From Rhizobium esperanzae (GTDB lineage Bacteria > Pseudomonadota > Alphaproteobacteria > Rhizobiales > Rhizobiaceae), in NCBI RefSeq assembly GCF_014197615.1, contig NZ_JACIFY010000009.1, forward strand, positions 176,514-240,513: a DNA stretch of 64,000 nt, read 5' to 3'. This document shows positions 49,378 through 57,395 of this stretch, in pieces. The translations under genes were made by a program, and so were the position numbers. Under the pieces are notes generated by a model. That model worked only from the letters and a program-made list of their open reading frames with translations, was not told the DNA's origin and searched no databases. Each line of letters begins with the position of its first letter. The stretch's first letter is position 1.

Positions 49378-49499
49378 GAGTAGGTTTTTTCCTACTCCGA
49401 CTCAAGGATTAGAACCTAAATCCCCTTCTCCCTGTGGATTGAGTCATATTCGAAAAAGAATTCCAGACCTCGTAGGATTCCTCCACAGTCGAATCCTAC
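49378..49499. repeat. Two further perfect hairpins in noncoding DNA
   Basis: GAGTAGG-TTTTTT-CCTACTC lies at 49378-49397, and GTAGGATTC-N10-GAATCCTAC at 49472-49499. Both share the GTAGG/CCTAC core. They lie in the leader region of the gene at 49574, outside any supported coding sequence. Confidence 0.65.
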
Positions 49500-49573
49500 A
49501 ATTCCAGCGTCAACAATTAAGAATTGAAAGGACTCACCTCCATGCTAGGTTGCCTTCGATCCGGAGGACCCGC

Positions 49574-50098
49574 ATGTTTAAAGCCATCAGCAAGCTATTT
49601 TCGAGGACGCCATCGACACCTTCAGCACCCTCGACGTCCCCTGAGGAACAGGCGGCATTTGAAAAAGGTCGAGAGATTTCGAGAGCACAGACTGCTGAGA
49701 TCGAGCACTTCATTGGCTGGCGGTACGAACAAATTCGCACCGGCTACCTGAGCGTCATTCAGACGCAGTTCGACAGCGCCCGCCAGCAAGAGGAATACTC
49801 ACCACTTCTTGTGGCGAGGGTGGAATATTCCTTATATCTCGACCACGTCAAGGAAGCTCAGGATAATCTGAAGGCGGAGGTCTATCAGCACTTCCACGAA
49901 TGGGCTGACCTGAACCGGGAACTAGCTGTAGAGGATATCATCGAAAAATGGCTCGATACCGTTCTATCGAACAAGTTTGCCGATCTGAGTATCGCCGGTC
50001 TAAAGGTGATGACCGACAACGCCGATATCCTGAAGACCGCTGATGACAACTGGCGACGCAAATTTCCCGAACTCGCCACAGCTCAGCCGCTCGACTAA
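49574..50098 (+). CDS. Hypothetical 174-residue helical protein
   Basis: ATG 49574 follows GGAGG. A short Ser/Thr/Pro-rich N-terminus is followed by long predicted helices (E-E-Q-A-A-F-E-K-G-R-E-I-S, then T-G-Y-L-S-V-I-Q-T-Q-F-D-S-A-R-Q-Q-E-E, then V-Y-Q-H-F-H-E-W-A-D-L-N-R-E). No signal peptide or membrane segment is visible. I do not recognise the family. It converges on the next gene with overlapping stop codons. Confidence 0.6.
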   Translation: MFKAISKLFSRTPSTPSAPSTSPEEQAAFEKGREISRAQTAEIEHFIGWRYEQIRTGYLSVIQTQFDSARQQEEYSPLLVARVEYSLYLDHVKEAQDNLKAEVYQHFHEWADLNRELAVEDIIEKWLDTVLSNKFADLSIAGLKVMTDNADILKTADDNWRRKFPELATAQPLD

Positions 50099-50790
50099 AC
50101 CCGATCTGTCGACGATCTGCTCTGCAGACTCAGCAGTTGCTTGAACATCACCGTCGCGGGGCCAGCCTCGTGAAATTGGAAGACGTACATCTCGTCACGC
50201 TGGATGCCCCATAGCGTCCGCAGAAGTTCACGGGTCAGCGCAGCTTCACGGCGATCCATGTCGACGTCTTTGCCATTGCTCAATTGCCAGGTGAGCGCGC
50301 GCAGCTTTTGATAGATTACATCGAACTCATAGAGAAACGGGAACCTGAAGGTTAGACCGATGTGGATACCCTGTGGTCCATATCGCTCCGAAGCATCCCG
50401 ACTGATGACCAGCGTCCCATTGCGAAGCCTACCATAATACAGCTTGTAGTGTCGGCCGGTAATGTCAGGCAGGTTATATCCTGACCAGTGATCAGCGATC
50501 CTGGCATCGCTTTCGATCACGCGCCATAGTCCTCCACCATATGACAATCGGTCGTTCAGCAAACGACCAGCGGAGGCAGTACGCTCAAAGGCTTTTCGGT
50601 CCTCTTCCGTAACGTGCCTGCTATCCATCGACTCCAGGCTAGCTGCCTGCTTATGAACCTCCGGGTGATCGGCCGGATCGGAAAAGGCTTCATCAAAATC
50701 TTCAGATAGGCGGATCGCTTCGCGATGTTCCTCAATCTCGTCACGCAGCGTTTGTCGAGCTGATTTGGTCTTCTTCTTCCCCCAGAACAT
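50095..50790 (-). CDS. Hypothetical 231-residue cytoplasmic protein
   Basis: ATG 50790 follows GGAGGGGAAG. The N-terminus is very basic (M-F-W-G-K-K-K-T-K-S-A-R), then acidic helices lead into a beta-rich middle (H-Y-K-L-Y-Y-G-R-L-R-N-G-T-L-V-I-S-R-D) and a helical end. No membrane segment is seen. I do not recognise it. Its TAG overlaps the TAA of the opposite gene (50095-50098), so the two genes share their 3' ends. Confidence 0.6.
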   Translation of the reverse strand: MFWGKKKTKSARQTLRDEIEEHREAIRLSEDFDEAFSDPADHPEVHKQAASLESMDSRHVTEEDRKAFERTASAGRLLNDRLSYGGGLWRVIESDARIADHWSGYNLPDITGRHYKLYYGRLRNGTLVISRDASERYGPQGIHIGLTFRFPFLYEFDVIYQKLRALTWQLSNGKDVDMDRREAALTRELLRTLWGIQRDEMYVFQFHEAGPATVMFKQLLSLQSRSSTDRV

Positions 50791-50869
50791 CTTCCCCTCC
50801 ACCCCTCGAATCTTGCACCGCCGCGTGCGCTGATACCGTCAGCATATACAACGTTGACGAGTTCTTTGC

Positions 50870-51119
50870 ATGGCTATCGATGAAAACTTCCTTCTGCGCG
50901 AAATACTGAAATTAAAACACGGCCATCGCCCAGATCGGCGGCAAGATCGATGGCTTTCTTCAAGGTCAGAACGGCCAACAGGTGGAGATCAAGGGTATTA
51001 AGGACCGACTTGACGAAGCTGAGACCGATATCGGTGAGATCAAGACGAACTGGAACACTGTCCCAACCGGTTGCTCGGTGCATCAGCGATCTGTTCTGCC
51101 GTTGTGGGGGTATTCTTGA
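50870..51119 (+). pseudogene. Frameshifted coiled-coil protein gene
   Basis: From ATG 50870 the frame reads M-A-I-D-E-N-F-L-L-R-E-I-L-K-L. A one-base shift in the AAAA run at 50914-50917 would then continue N-T-A-I-A-Q-I-G-G-K-I-D-G-F-L-Q-G-Q-N and a heptad-like K-D-R-L-D-E-A-E-T-D-I-G-E-I-K-T, ending at TGA 51117-51119. Restored, it is about 82 residues, like small phage or plasmid coiled-coil proteins. As written it is broken; slippage at the A-run is a less likely alternative. Confidence 0.45.
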
Positions 51120-51298
51120 CATTTGGGTGGCCGATCCTCCAGAAAAATTCAGGTTTTGAACGTTTGCAAATGCTGGGCTTGTCAACAAGCAGCATTTAAC
51201 CCATTGCAATCGCATCATTTTATTGTTGCGGCCGACAGGGTCCCGGGTTCCCATTGGTCTACGACCGTCAAAAGGCGGCGTTAAACAAAGGGAATAAA
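51120..51298. promoter_or_regulatory. Upstream region of the HTH/PLD cassette
   Basis: A/T-rich DNA containing an imperfect hairpin (GCTGGGCTTG...CAAGCAGC, 51172-51193) and an A/T block at 51217-51226 that could form a promoter. AAAGGGAA at 51288-51295 is the ribosome site of the next gene. Confidence 0.35.
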
Positions 51299-51532
51299 AT
51301 GGAAAAGAAAATCGGACGGCCGAAGTCCTTTAACTCATCGGCAGACGCAGCTCTCATCGCTCAACTGAGAAATCAGGGTCTAAAGCCTAGAGAAATTCGC
51401 GAGCAGACGGGTTTCACTAAGTGGCAATACCAGACAGCAGCTGCAATGTTGACATTCGGCACAAAGCAAGAAAGCTCCAAATCGCTCATGCAATCTAAGG
51501 TGTCTCCGATTCCACCAGGACGACCAAAATGA
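51299..51532 (+). CDS. Small helix-turn-helix protein with GRPK ends
   Basis: A 77-residue basic protein. The centre (about residues 16-50) looks like a Hin/resolvase-type helix-turn-helix: A-A-L-I-A-Q-L-R-N-Q-G-L-K-P-R-E-I-R-E-Q-T-G-F-T-K-W-Q-Y. Both ends carry G-R-P-K, a sequence like the core of an AT-hook. There is no catalytic domain. Its stop overlaps the start of the next gene as ATGA, so the two form a coupled pair; it may be the pair's autoregulator or its DNA-targeting partner. Confidence 0.6.
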   Translation: MEKKIGRPKSFNSSADAALIAQLRNQGLKPREIREQTGFTKWQYQTAAAMLTFGTKQESSKSLMQSKVSPIPPGRPK

Positions 51533-52800
51533 CCGAATTTCTCGACGAAGCCGCAACACTGAGATCCGCGAGGGAAATGCTAGTAAGCAGTGACGAGGCC
51601 ACGCTAGTGGTAGCGTTCTGGGGAGCCGGAGCGATTAAAAGCCTAGGCCTCCAAAAACCCTGGAAGTCGCTCCGGATCGTTTGCAATCTCGACTCAGGCG
51701 CATGTAATCCGTATGAGGTCGAAGAGTTAATGTCGCTAAAGAATGCCGAGGTTCGCACGGACTGGCGGCTGCATGGCAAAGTCTACCTCACACCGGAAAC
51801 GTTAATTATGGGGTCTTCGAATGCCTCCAGCAACGGTTTGGTGGTCGAAGGGGCAGCCATCTCCGGCTGGGCCGAAGCGAATATCAGAAGCGGAGATCCC
51901 GAACTCATTAAGCAGCTCTCCGATTGGTGTAACACGCGTTTTTCGCAGGCCGTCGGGATCGATCCCGAAAAGCTCGATCTTGCCCGGGTAGCTTGGAATT
52001 CGCGCAAGTCTTTCGCGCCGGTGAAAGGCGGCCTCACCTCAAATCTTGTGGACCTCGTTAGACGTCAGCCGGACCACCCGGCCTTTGACAAGCTAAAGGT
52101 TGTCCAGTGGGCGAGACTGACCTCTGCTCATGCCGCGAAAATCTTCGACGAAGCGGTTCAAGCAGATGGAAGCCTGAAAGGCACGGATATTTACGAGGGC
52201 TGGGGTGCGAACATGGAGGTCGGCGACTGGCTCATCGACTTCGATGTTAGCAAGAGGATTCCTGAATTCACGGCATATTGGCGTGTCGTGCATTGGGACG
52301 AGGAAAACGACGTTACGTTCGTCCACAAAGCGGATTCTATCGATCTCCCAACGCTCGGCAAAGTTAGCGTGGCTGAAGGCGATCTTCCACGCCTGGCGGA
52401 AGCAATGGCCCGCTCGCGAGTTACCGAGCGGGGTCCGAAAGAGAAAATTGCGGGGATTTCTGACGTCGTCCAAGCAATGGAAAACGCTGCTAGGCCGTTT
52501 AACGGCAAGGCCTTCGATCGGGCGATGTTTGCGATTTACGACCAAGCCGCGGCGCTCGGCTACAAACCGACAGAATTCAGATCGATGGTGGAACGTCTTG
52601 GCGGTGTTGGCGCGGCTCGACAATTGTTAGGCAAGCGTAGCGTCTCGGAAGGCTTCACCCGGCTCTGGGAGTTGAAGAGGCTCGACCTGACGGTCGAGGC
52701 TCTGGTACTCAAATCCCAATGGCGGCATCTTTTTACTTCTGAGGAATTGAAACGCGCAAGAACAAGGCTGGAGGATATGAAGTACTTATTCCCAAAATAA
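51529..52800 (+). CDS. Putative PLD-superfamily nuclease-like protein
   Basis: A 423-residue protein. H82-G-K84 in R-L-H-G-K-V-Y-L, followed by I-M-G-S-S-N-A-S-S-N-G-L, matches the single H-x-K...G-S-x-N motif of phospholipase-D-fold nucleases. The usual Asp four residues after Lys is absent, as in some BfiI/NgoFVII-like members. Its C-terminus (about 345-415: G-G-V-G-A-A-R-Q-L-L...S-E-G-F-T-R-L-W-E-L-K-R-L-D-L-T-V-E-A) is a motif I associate with defence-type and hypothetical proteins. The middle is unassigned. Activity is inferred. Confidence 0.6.
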   Translation: MTEFLDEAATLRSAREMLVSSDEATLVVAFWGAGAIKSLGLQKPWKSLRIVCNLDSGACNPYEVEELMSLKNAEVRTDWRLHGKVYLTPETLIMGSSNASSNGLVVEGAAISGWAEANIRSGDPELIKQLSDWCNTRFSQAVGIDPEKLDLARVAWNSRKSFAPVKGGLTSNLVDLVRRQPDHPAFDKLKVVQWARLTSAHAAKIFDEAVQADGSLKGTDIYEGWGANMEVGDWLIDFDVSKRIPEFTAYWRVVHWDEENDVTFVHKADSIDLPTLGKVSVAEGDLPRLAEAMARSRVTERGPKEKIAGISDVVQAMENAARPFNGKAFDRAMFAIYDQAAALGYKPTEFRSMVERLGGVGAARQLLGKRSVSEGFTRLWELKRLDLTVEALVLKSQWRHLFTSEELKRARTRLEDMKYLFPK

Positions 52801-52949
52801 CCCTTCGTGCCTACACGGGATTAGCGACGAAAATTCGGCTCTGATTGCGCCAATCTCGTGCAAGCTTTTTTTTTCATAACCAAACAGCGAGTTGTGGGCG
52901 ATTTCTAAGCCGCGTTATCGAATCCGCGCCTCGTTGCCTGCCCTCTGCT
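52801..52949. other. Noncoding right flank of the cassette
   Basis: About 150 bp with a long T-run (52866-52874) and no supported gene. It leads into the hydrolase remnant. Confidence 0.4.
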
Positions 52950-53075
52950 TTGTCCGTACACCAGAAGACGCTGACAAGTGTGCCGCCAAACCGAAGGAAC
53001 TCGTGTGGGTTAAGGAAGCGGGACATGTCAATCTCTACGACCGTGTCGACCTGATCCCGTTCGACAAGCTTAAGA
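52950..53075 (+). pseudogene. C-terminal remnant of an alpha/beta hydrolase
   Basis: The plus frame contains K-P-K-E-L-V-W-V-K-E-A-G-H-V-N-L-Y-D-R-V-D-L-I-P-F-D-K-L. This is the characteristic end of a dienelactone-hydrolase-like alpha/beta hydrolase, with the catalytic His in A-G-H-V. The rest of the enzyme is absent, and the frame runs on without the normal ending. It marks a rearrangement junction. Confidence 0.55.
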
Positions 53076-53155
53076 GCTCTTCGATCCGCATCCGACGGCG
53101 TGACCGAATAATGAGACTGGCATCGGACTGTCGGACGTTGCCCGATGCGATCCTA

Positions 53156-53971
53156 TTACCCCCCCGCCGGCTCCAGATCGACCAGCGCCTTGATCGGTAG
53201 ATGATCCGAGGCGATGCGCGCCAGCGGCGTGTCGTGCGCCTCCACTTCCGAGATGATGCCCTTGCGGTTGGCGATGATGCGGTCGAGGGCGAGAAGCGGC
53301 AGGCCGGCCGGGAAGCTCGGGACGGCGGGCGGCAGTTCGCCGAAGGCGGATTGGAAGGTGTTGAGCGAGGAGCGGTCGCCGAGCCGCCATTCGTTGAGAT
53401 CGCCGAGCAGGATGGTCGGCATTTCCTGTCTGTCATTGATGAGTTCGACCAGCATGCGGGCCTGCTGGGCTCTGTTGTGGCGCAGCAGGCCGAAATGCGC
53501 GGCGATGATCCGCAGCACCCCGCCCTGTTCAAGTTCGATTTCGGCGACCAGCGCCCCGCGCGGCTCCAGCCCCGGCAGCTTGACCTGATGCACATCATGC
53601 ACCAGACCCTTCTTGAACAGCACGACATTGCCGTGCCAGCCATGCGCCTTGGCCATGCCGGCGACCGGCACGGGGATCAGTCCCGTCTCCCGTTCCAGCC
53701 GGCCGAGGTCGAGAAGGCCGGTGCGCTCGCCGAAGCGCGTATCGGCCTCCTGCAGCGCGATCACATCGGCGCCGATTTCATGGATCACCCGGCTGGTGCG
53801 CTCCGGATCGAAGCGGCGGTCGGTGCCGACGCATTTGTGCACGTTATAGGAGGCGATCAGCGTGCCGGCACTGCGCGGCCTTGCCTCCGTATAGGCAGGG
53901 TCGAGCCGCTTTTTCCTGCTCCTGATCGAGGCGAGAATGCTGGCGGGAAGATTGTGTTTTCTGGCCTGCAT
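53156..53971 (-). CDS. Endonuclease/exonuclease/phosphatase (EEP) family protein
   Basis: A 271-residue EEP-fold hydrolase. Motifs in order are A-S-Y-N-V-H-K, I-A-L-Q-E-A-D, L-G-D-L-N-E-W, and the C-terminal A-S-D-H-L-P-I with catalytic Asp-His. Members hydrolyse phosphodiester bonds in nucleic acids or phospholipids. It lies 95 bp downstream of the cardiolipin synthase gene on the same strand, an association seen in other proteobacteria, which favours a phospholipid or envelope role. Confidence 0.82.
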   Translation of the reverse strand: MQARKHNLPASILASIRSRKKRLDPAYTEARPRSAGTLIASYNVHKCVGTDRRFDPERTSRVIHEIGADVIALQEADTRFGERTGLLDLGRLERETGLIPVPVAGMAKAHGWHGNVVLFKKGLVHDVHQVKLPGLEPRGALVAEIELEQGGVLRIIAAHFGLLRHNRAQQARMLVELINDRQEMPTILLGDLNEWRLGDRSSLNTFQSAFGELPPAVPSFPAGLPLLALDRIIANRKGIISEVEAHDTPLARIASDHLPIKALVDLEPAGG

Positions 53972-54066
53972 CGAAAGGCGCGCTTGTTCCGTTGATCAAA
54001 AAAGGTTTCCTCCGGCAGTATAGGCGGCCAAGCCGAACTTGCCACATCGGAGCGCAAATAATCCCT

Positions 54067-55530
54067 TCAGAGATAGGGTGACCCAAGCCATAACACCTTC
54101 TCCAGCAGCCGCACCGGGAAGGGTCGTGCCTGCAAGCCCTCCAGCGTCACCGGCGTCGCCGATTTCAGGGTTTCCTCGATATGCTCGTCGATCTCGCCGG
54201 CAAAGCCCTCGTTCAGCACTTCGAGATCGACCTCGAAGTTCAGACGCAGCGAGCGCGGGTCGAGATTGGAAGAGCCGACATAGGCCCAGGTGCCGTCGAT
54301 CGTCAAAAGCTTCGAATGGCTGAAGCTGCCGGTCGAGCGCCAGATGCGGCAGTAATTCTTGAGGATCTGGTCAAATTGCGCCGTCATCGCCCGGTCGACC
54401 AGCACGAGATTGTTCACCGCCGGCACGACGATATCGACCTCGACGCCGCGCCGCGCCGCCGTCACCAGGGCGCCGATCAGCTCGCGGTCCGGCAGGAAAT
54501 AGGGCGACATGATGCGGATCGACTGGCGCGCCACGGAAAAGGCGCCCGTCAGCATCTTGTGGTTTGTCTCAAGGCTACGGTCCGGCCCCGAGGCGACGAC
54601 CCGCATCAGGATCGGATCGCCGGGGCTGCGCTGCGTCGGTTCGATGCGCCAGACCTCGCCGTTCAACAGTTCCTGCGTGGAGAAGCGCCAGTCTTCGGCG
54701 GCAAGATCGAAGAGGTCGGCGACGACGGGGCCGGTGACGCTGAAATGCGTATCGTGCGCAAAGCTCTCGCCCGTCGCCTCCTCGCTGAAACCCGCTCTTA
54801 TGTTCATCCCGCCCGTCAGCGCGATCTTGCCGTCGACGATCAGGATCTTGCGGTGGGTGCGCAGATTGGCATAGGGCAACCGCAAGCCCATGATGACATT
54901 GCCGTTGAAGACGGCGACGGTAACGCCGCCGTCCCGGAGATGGCCGAGAATGCTCGGCACCGAATAACGCGCGCCGACCGCGTCGATCAGCACCCGCACC
55001 TCGACACCGCGCCGGACAGCCGCAATCAGCGCATCGGCGATGCGAAGACCGATGACGTCGCGGTCGAAAATATAGGTTTCGAGCAGGATGCTGCGTGCCG
55101 CCTCGTCGATCGCCGATTTCATCGCCGCATAGGCCTCGTCGCCAGTCTCCAGCACATCGATCGAATTGCCCGAGGTCAGTGGATTGCGGGTCACCCGGTC
55201 GCCGAGCGTCTGCAGCGCCGCAAAGCGGCGGCCATACTGGCTGATGACGGTCTCGGCCTCGGCATCGAATGTCTCCAGCTCGTCGATTTCGGCCGCCGGC
55301 AGCAGCGCGTCGCGGCGAATGCTCAGCGATTTCCGGCGAATGCGGTTGATGCCGGCAATCGCATAAAGCACCGCGCCGATGATCGGAGACAGGATGATGA
55401 CGCCGACCCAGCCGATCGCCGCGCGCACCTCCTCCTTGGTCATGGCGGCATGGATCGCCGCCGCGGCCCCCATGGCGATCGAAACGACAAAGAGGATATG
55501 CGGCCAGTAGGTAGACAGGAGATAGAACAT
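54067..55530 (-). CDS. cls: Cardiolipin synthase
   Basis: A 487-residue protein with two N-terminal membrane helices and two complete PLD motifs: H-R-K-I-L-I-V-D-G-K-I-A-L-T-G-G-M-N in the first half and H-S-K-L-L-T-I-D-G-T-W-A-Y-V-G-S-S-N near the end. It joins two phosphatidylglycerols into cardiolipin. The start at 55530 puts the first helix at the N-terminus; the frame extends upstream without a better start, and no strong ribosome site is seen. Confidence 0.88.
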   Translation of the reverse strand: MFYLLSTYWPHILFVVSIAMGAAAAIHAAMTKEEVRAAIGWVGVIILSPIIGAVLYAIAGINRIRRKSLSIRRDALLPAAEIDELETFDAEAETVISQYGRRFAALQTLGDRVTRNPLTSGNSIDVLETGDEAYAAMKSAIDEAARSILLETYIFDRDVIGLRIADALIAAVRRGVEVRVLIDAVGARYSVPSILGHLRDGGVTVAVFNGNVIMGLRLPYANLRTHRKILIVDGKIALTGGMNIRAGFSEEATGESFAHDTHFSVTGPVVADLFDLAAEDWRFSTQELLNGEVWRIEPTQRSPGDPILMRVVASGPDRSLETNHKMLTGAFSVARQSIRIMSPYFLPDRELIGALVTAARRGVEVDIVVPAVNNLVLVDRAMTAQFDQILKNYCRIWRSTGSFSHSKLLTIDGTWAYVGSSNLDPRSLRLNFEVDLEVLNEGFAGEIDEHIEETLKSATPVTLEGLQARPFPVRLLEKVLWLGSPYL

Positions 55531-55685
55531 CGCTGGCAAATATAGCCGGGAAATGGCGGCGTTCAATCGCGCCGGCTCTCTCTCATGACGCGAATTTTTC
55601 GCCGTGGTCATTTTGCCGGCTCGCTCCGCTACGGGAACAATCCCGGCACAGAACGATTGGTCCTAAGGACATGAGGACCGCCATC

Positions 55686-56327
55686 ATGAATATCGCCGCA
55701 AATATCGGCCCGGCCCTGGCGCTCGACAGCGCGGATGCGACAAGCATTGCCAGGCTCCGGCATCAGGCCGAAGGCTGCACCCGCTGCGATCTCTACAGGA
55801 ATGCCACGCAGATCGTCTTCGGCGAGGGGTCTGGGAAGGCCGAGATCGTCCTTGTCGGCGAGCAGCCGGGCGACCAGGAAGATCTGACGGGCAGGCCCTT
55901 TGTCGGCCCGGCCGGCCGGCTGCTCGAGCAGTGCCTCGAAGAGGCCGGTCTCGAGCGCGAGCGCTGCTACGTCACCAATGCCGTCAAGCACTTCAAGTTC
56001 ACGCCGCGCGGCAAACGGCGGCTGCATGCAAAACCCAATGCCGGCGAGATTCGGCGTTGCGCCTGGTGGCTCGGCGCCGAACTCGACATCATCAAGCCGA
56101 AACTCGTCATCACCCTCGGCGCAAGCGCGCTTTATGCGCTGTTCGGGCCGAAGGTAAAGCTGACACCGGAGCGCGGCCATATCCTGCATCCGGCAAACCG
56201 TCCGCCTGTCCTGGTCACCATCCACCCCTCCTATCTCCTGCGCATTCGCGACGGGGCCGAGCAGCGAAGATTGCGCCGGGATTTCGTGTCAGATCTGCAC
56301 AAGGCGGCGGAGTTTCAGCTCCGATGA
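55686..56327 (+). CDS. UdgX-type uracil-DNA glycosylase
   Basis: A 213-residue family 4-like uracil-DNA glycosylase. Motif A reads G-E-Q-P-G-D-Q-E-D-L-T-G-R-P-F-V-G-P-A-G. Iron-sulfur cysteines begin with C-T-R-C, and the C-terminal motif is H-P-S-Y-L-L. The loop K-R-R-L-H (His about residue 114) matches the K-R-R-I-H loop that gives UdgX proteins covalent attachment to DNA abasic sites. GAGGA eight bases before ATG 55686 favours this start over ATG 55671. Confidence 0.85.
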   Translation: MNIAANIGPALALDSADATSIARLRHQAEGCTRCDLYRNATQIVFGEGSGKAEIVLVGEQPGDQEDLTGRPFVGPAGRLLEQCLEEAGLERERCYVTNAVKHFKFTPRGKRRLHAKPNAGEIRRCAWWLGAELDIIKPKLVITLGASALYALFGPKVKLTPERGHILHPANRPPVLVTIHPSYLLRIRDGAEQRRLRRDFVSDLHKAAEFQLR

Positions 56328-56471
56328 TTGCCGATTCTAAACCCTGGTATGCTGCAATGCGAAAATATTTACGGTTGCAGGGCGATTTCTCTTGAAACAG
56401 TCCCCCTCCTCTGGAACCATCCAGGGCAGTATCGCGTTCGAACGACGGCATCATGTGACTGGAGATCAGCG

Positions 56472-56726
56472 ATGACAGAAACTCGGGACGAGTGGATCAA
56501 AAAACGTGCCTACGCCCTCTGGGAAGAAGAGGGCTATCCGACAGGGCGAGAATCCATCCATTGGGAACAGGCGCGACACGAGCGCGAGGCGCTCGACGGC
56601 TCTGCTGCTTCTTCCCAAGGCAAGGAAATCAAGCCCAGGGCGAAGCGCAGCGTCGCCGGCAGCAAGACGAACGGCGTCGTCACTCCAGCGCCGAAACGGA
56701 CTGCGAGCCGCAAGACGGCGTCCTGA
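56472..56726 (+). CDS. DUF2934-domain protein
   Basis: An 84-residue protein. The N-terminal half is a DUF2934 domain (I-K-K-R-A-Y-A-L-W-E-E-E-G-Y-P-T-G-R-E-S-I-H-W-E-Q-A); the C-terminal half is Lys/Arg/Ala-rich and probably disordered. GGAG sits 9 nt upstream of ATG 56472. Function is unknown; such genes are common near stress genes in rhizobia. Confidence 0.78.
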   Translation: MTETRDEWIKKRAYALWEEEGYPTGRESIHWEQARHEREALDGSAASSQGKEIKPRAKRSVAGSKTNGVVTPAPKRTASRKTAS

Positions 56727-57056
56727 ATACCGCAATACCGAGCAGATCGATTGAATAAAGGGCGTCGTCTCGGCGCCCTTTGATGCTGTTTGTCATATGC
56801 CTGAATTAGTTGTGCTTTACGGAATTTCAGAGGTGGGCTTCCACGGGGGGTGAACAGAGGCCGGATGACGCAGCAAGCTTTGGAGCTTCCCAAAAAATTT
56901 GAGCCCTCGCCCGATAACCGGGAACAACGCCATGCACTGGCTGTTTGTGGCGAAACCGGGGAAGTTGCCATGAACGACGGCCATACCGATATCCTCTCCG
57001 CCCCGCTCGCCGCAGCCGGTGGCAGCACGTCGACCGCGATCGTGTGAGGGATGGAG
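56727..57056. other. Intergenic stretch without a supported gene
   Basis: This 330-bp gap contains a possible 65-residue frame (56850-57047) without a good ribosome site or recognisable content. GAGGGATGGAG at its right end is the ribosome site for the next small gene. Confidence 0.4.
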
Positions 57057-57230
57057 ATGTCGCTCCTCGTCATCGCCGCACTGCTCTATCTTGGTCTCGC
57101 GCTCGGCTTCATTCTTGTCGTCGACAATCTCGTCGGACTGGTTTTCCGCGATCCCCGTCAGCCGGTGCAGCCACCCTCCTTCGACATCGGCCGCGCTTTT
57201 ACTGCATCGCAAAAGCTCCATCGAAAATAA
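57057..57230 (+). CDS. 57-residue small membrane protein
   Basis: ATG 57057 follows GAGGGATGGAG; the ATG at 57051 in the same frame is an alternative. The first 30 residues form one long hydrophobic helix (L-L-V-I-A-A-L-L-Y-L-G-L-A-L-G-F-I-L-V-V), and the tail is polar and Pro-containing, ending L-H-R-K. Unknown function. Confidence 0.55.
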   Translation: MSLLVIAALLYLGLALGFILVVDNLVGLVFRDPRQPVQPPSFDIGRAFTASQKLHRK

Positions 57231-57395
57231 CAGCCCCGGTGACGCCGCAGACGGCTTCACGTCGATCACCCGTTTCCATCGGAAGCCGGTGCTGCCGGCA
57301 TTGTTCCCGAATCCCGCCTTTGCCGACTGATGCGTTCGCCGGAACTTTTGCGGGCGCTGACGGTTCGACCCCTTTGCAAGCCAGAGGAGGCGACG

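Noticed and set aside
49472..49499. A tRNA 3'-end-like sequence (TCGAATCCTAC) that might mark an att site
   Set aside because: The T-arm geometry is wrong (stem interrupted, loop too long), no second copy was seen, and there is no integrase gene.
46863..53155. Prophage or insertion sequence as the explanation of the accessory patch
   Set aside because: No transposase, integrase, capsid or tail gene, and no flanking direct repeat was recognised by eye.
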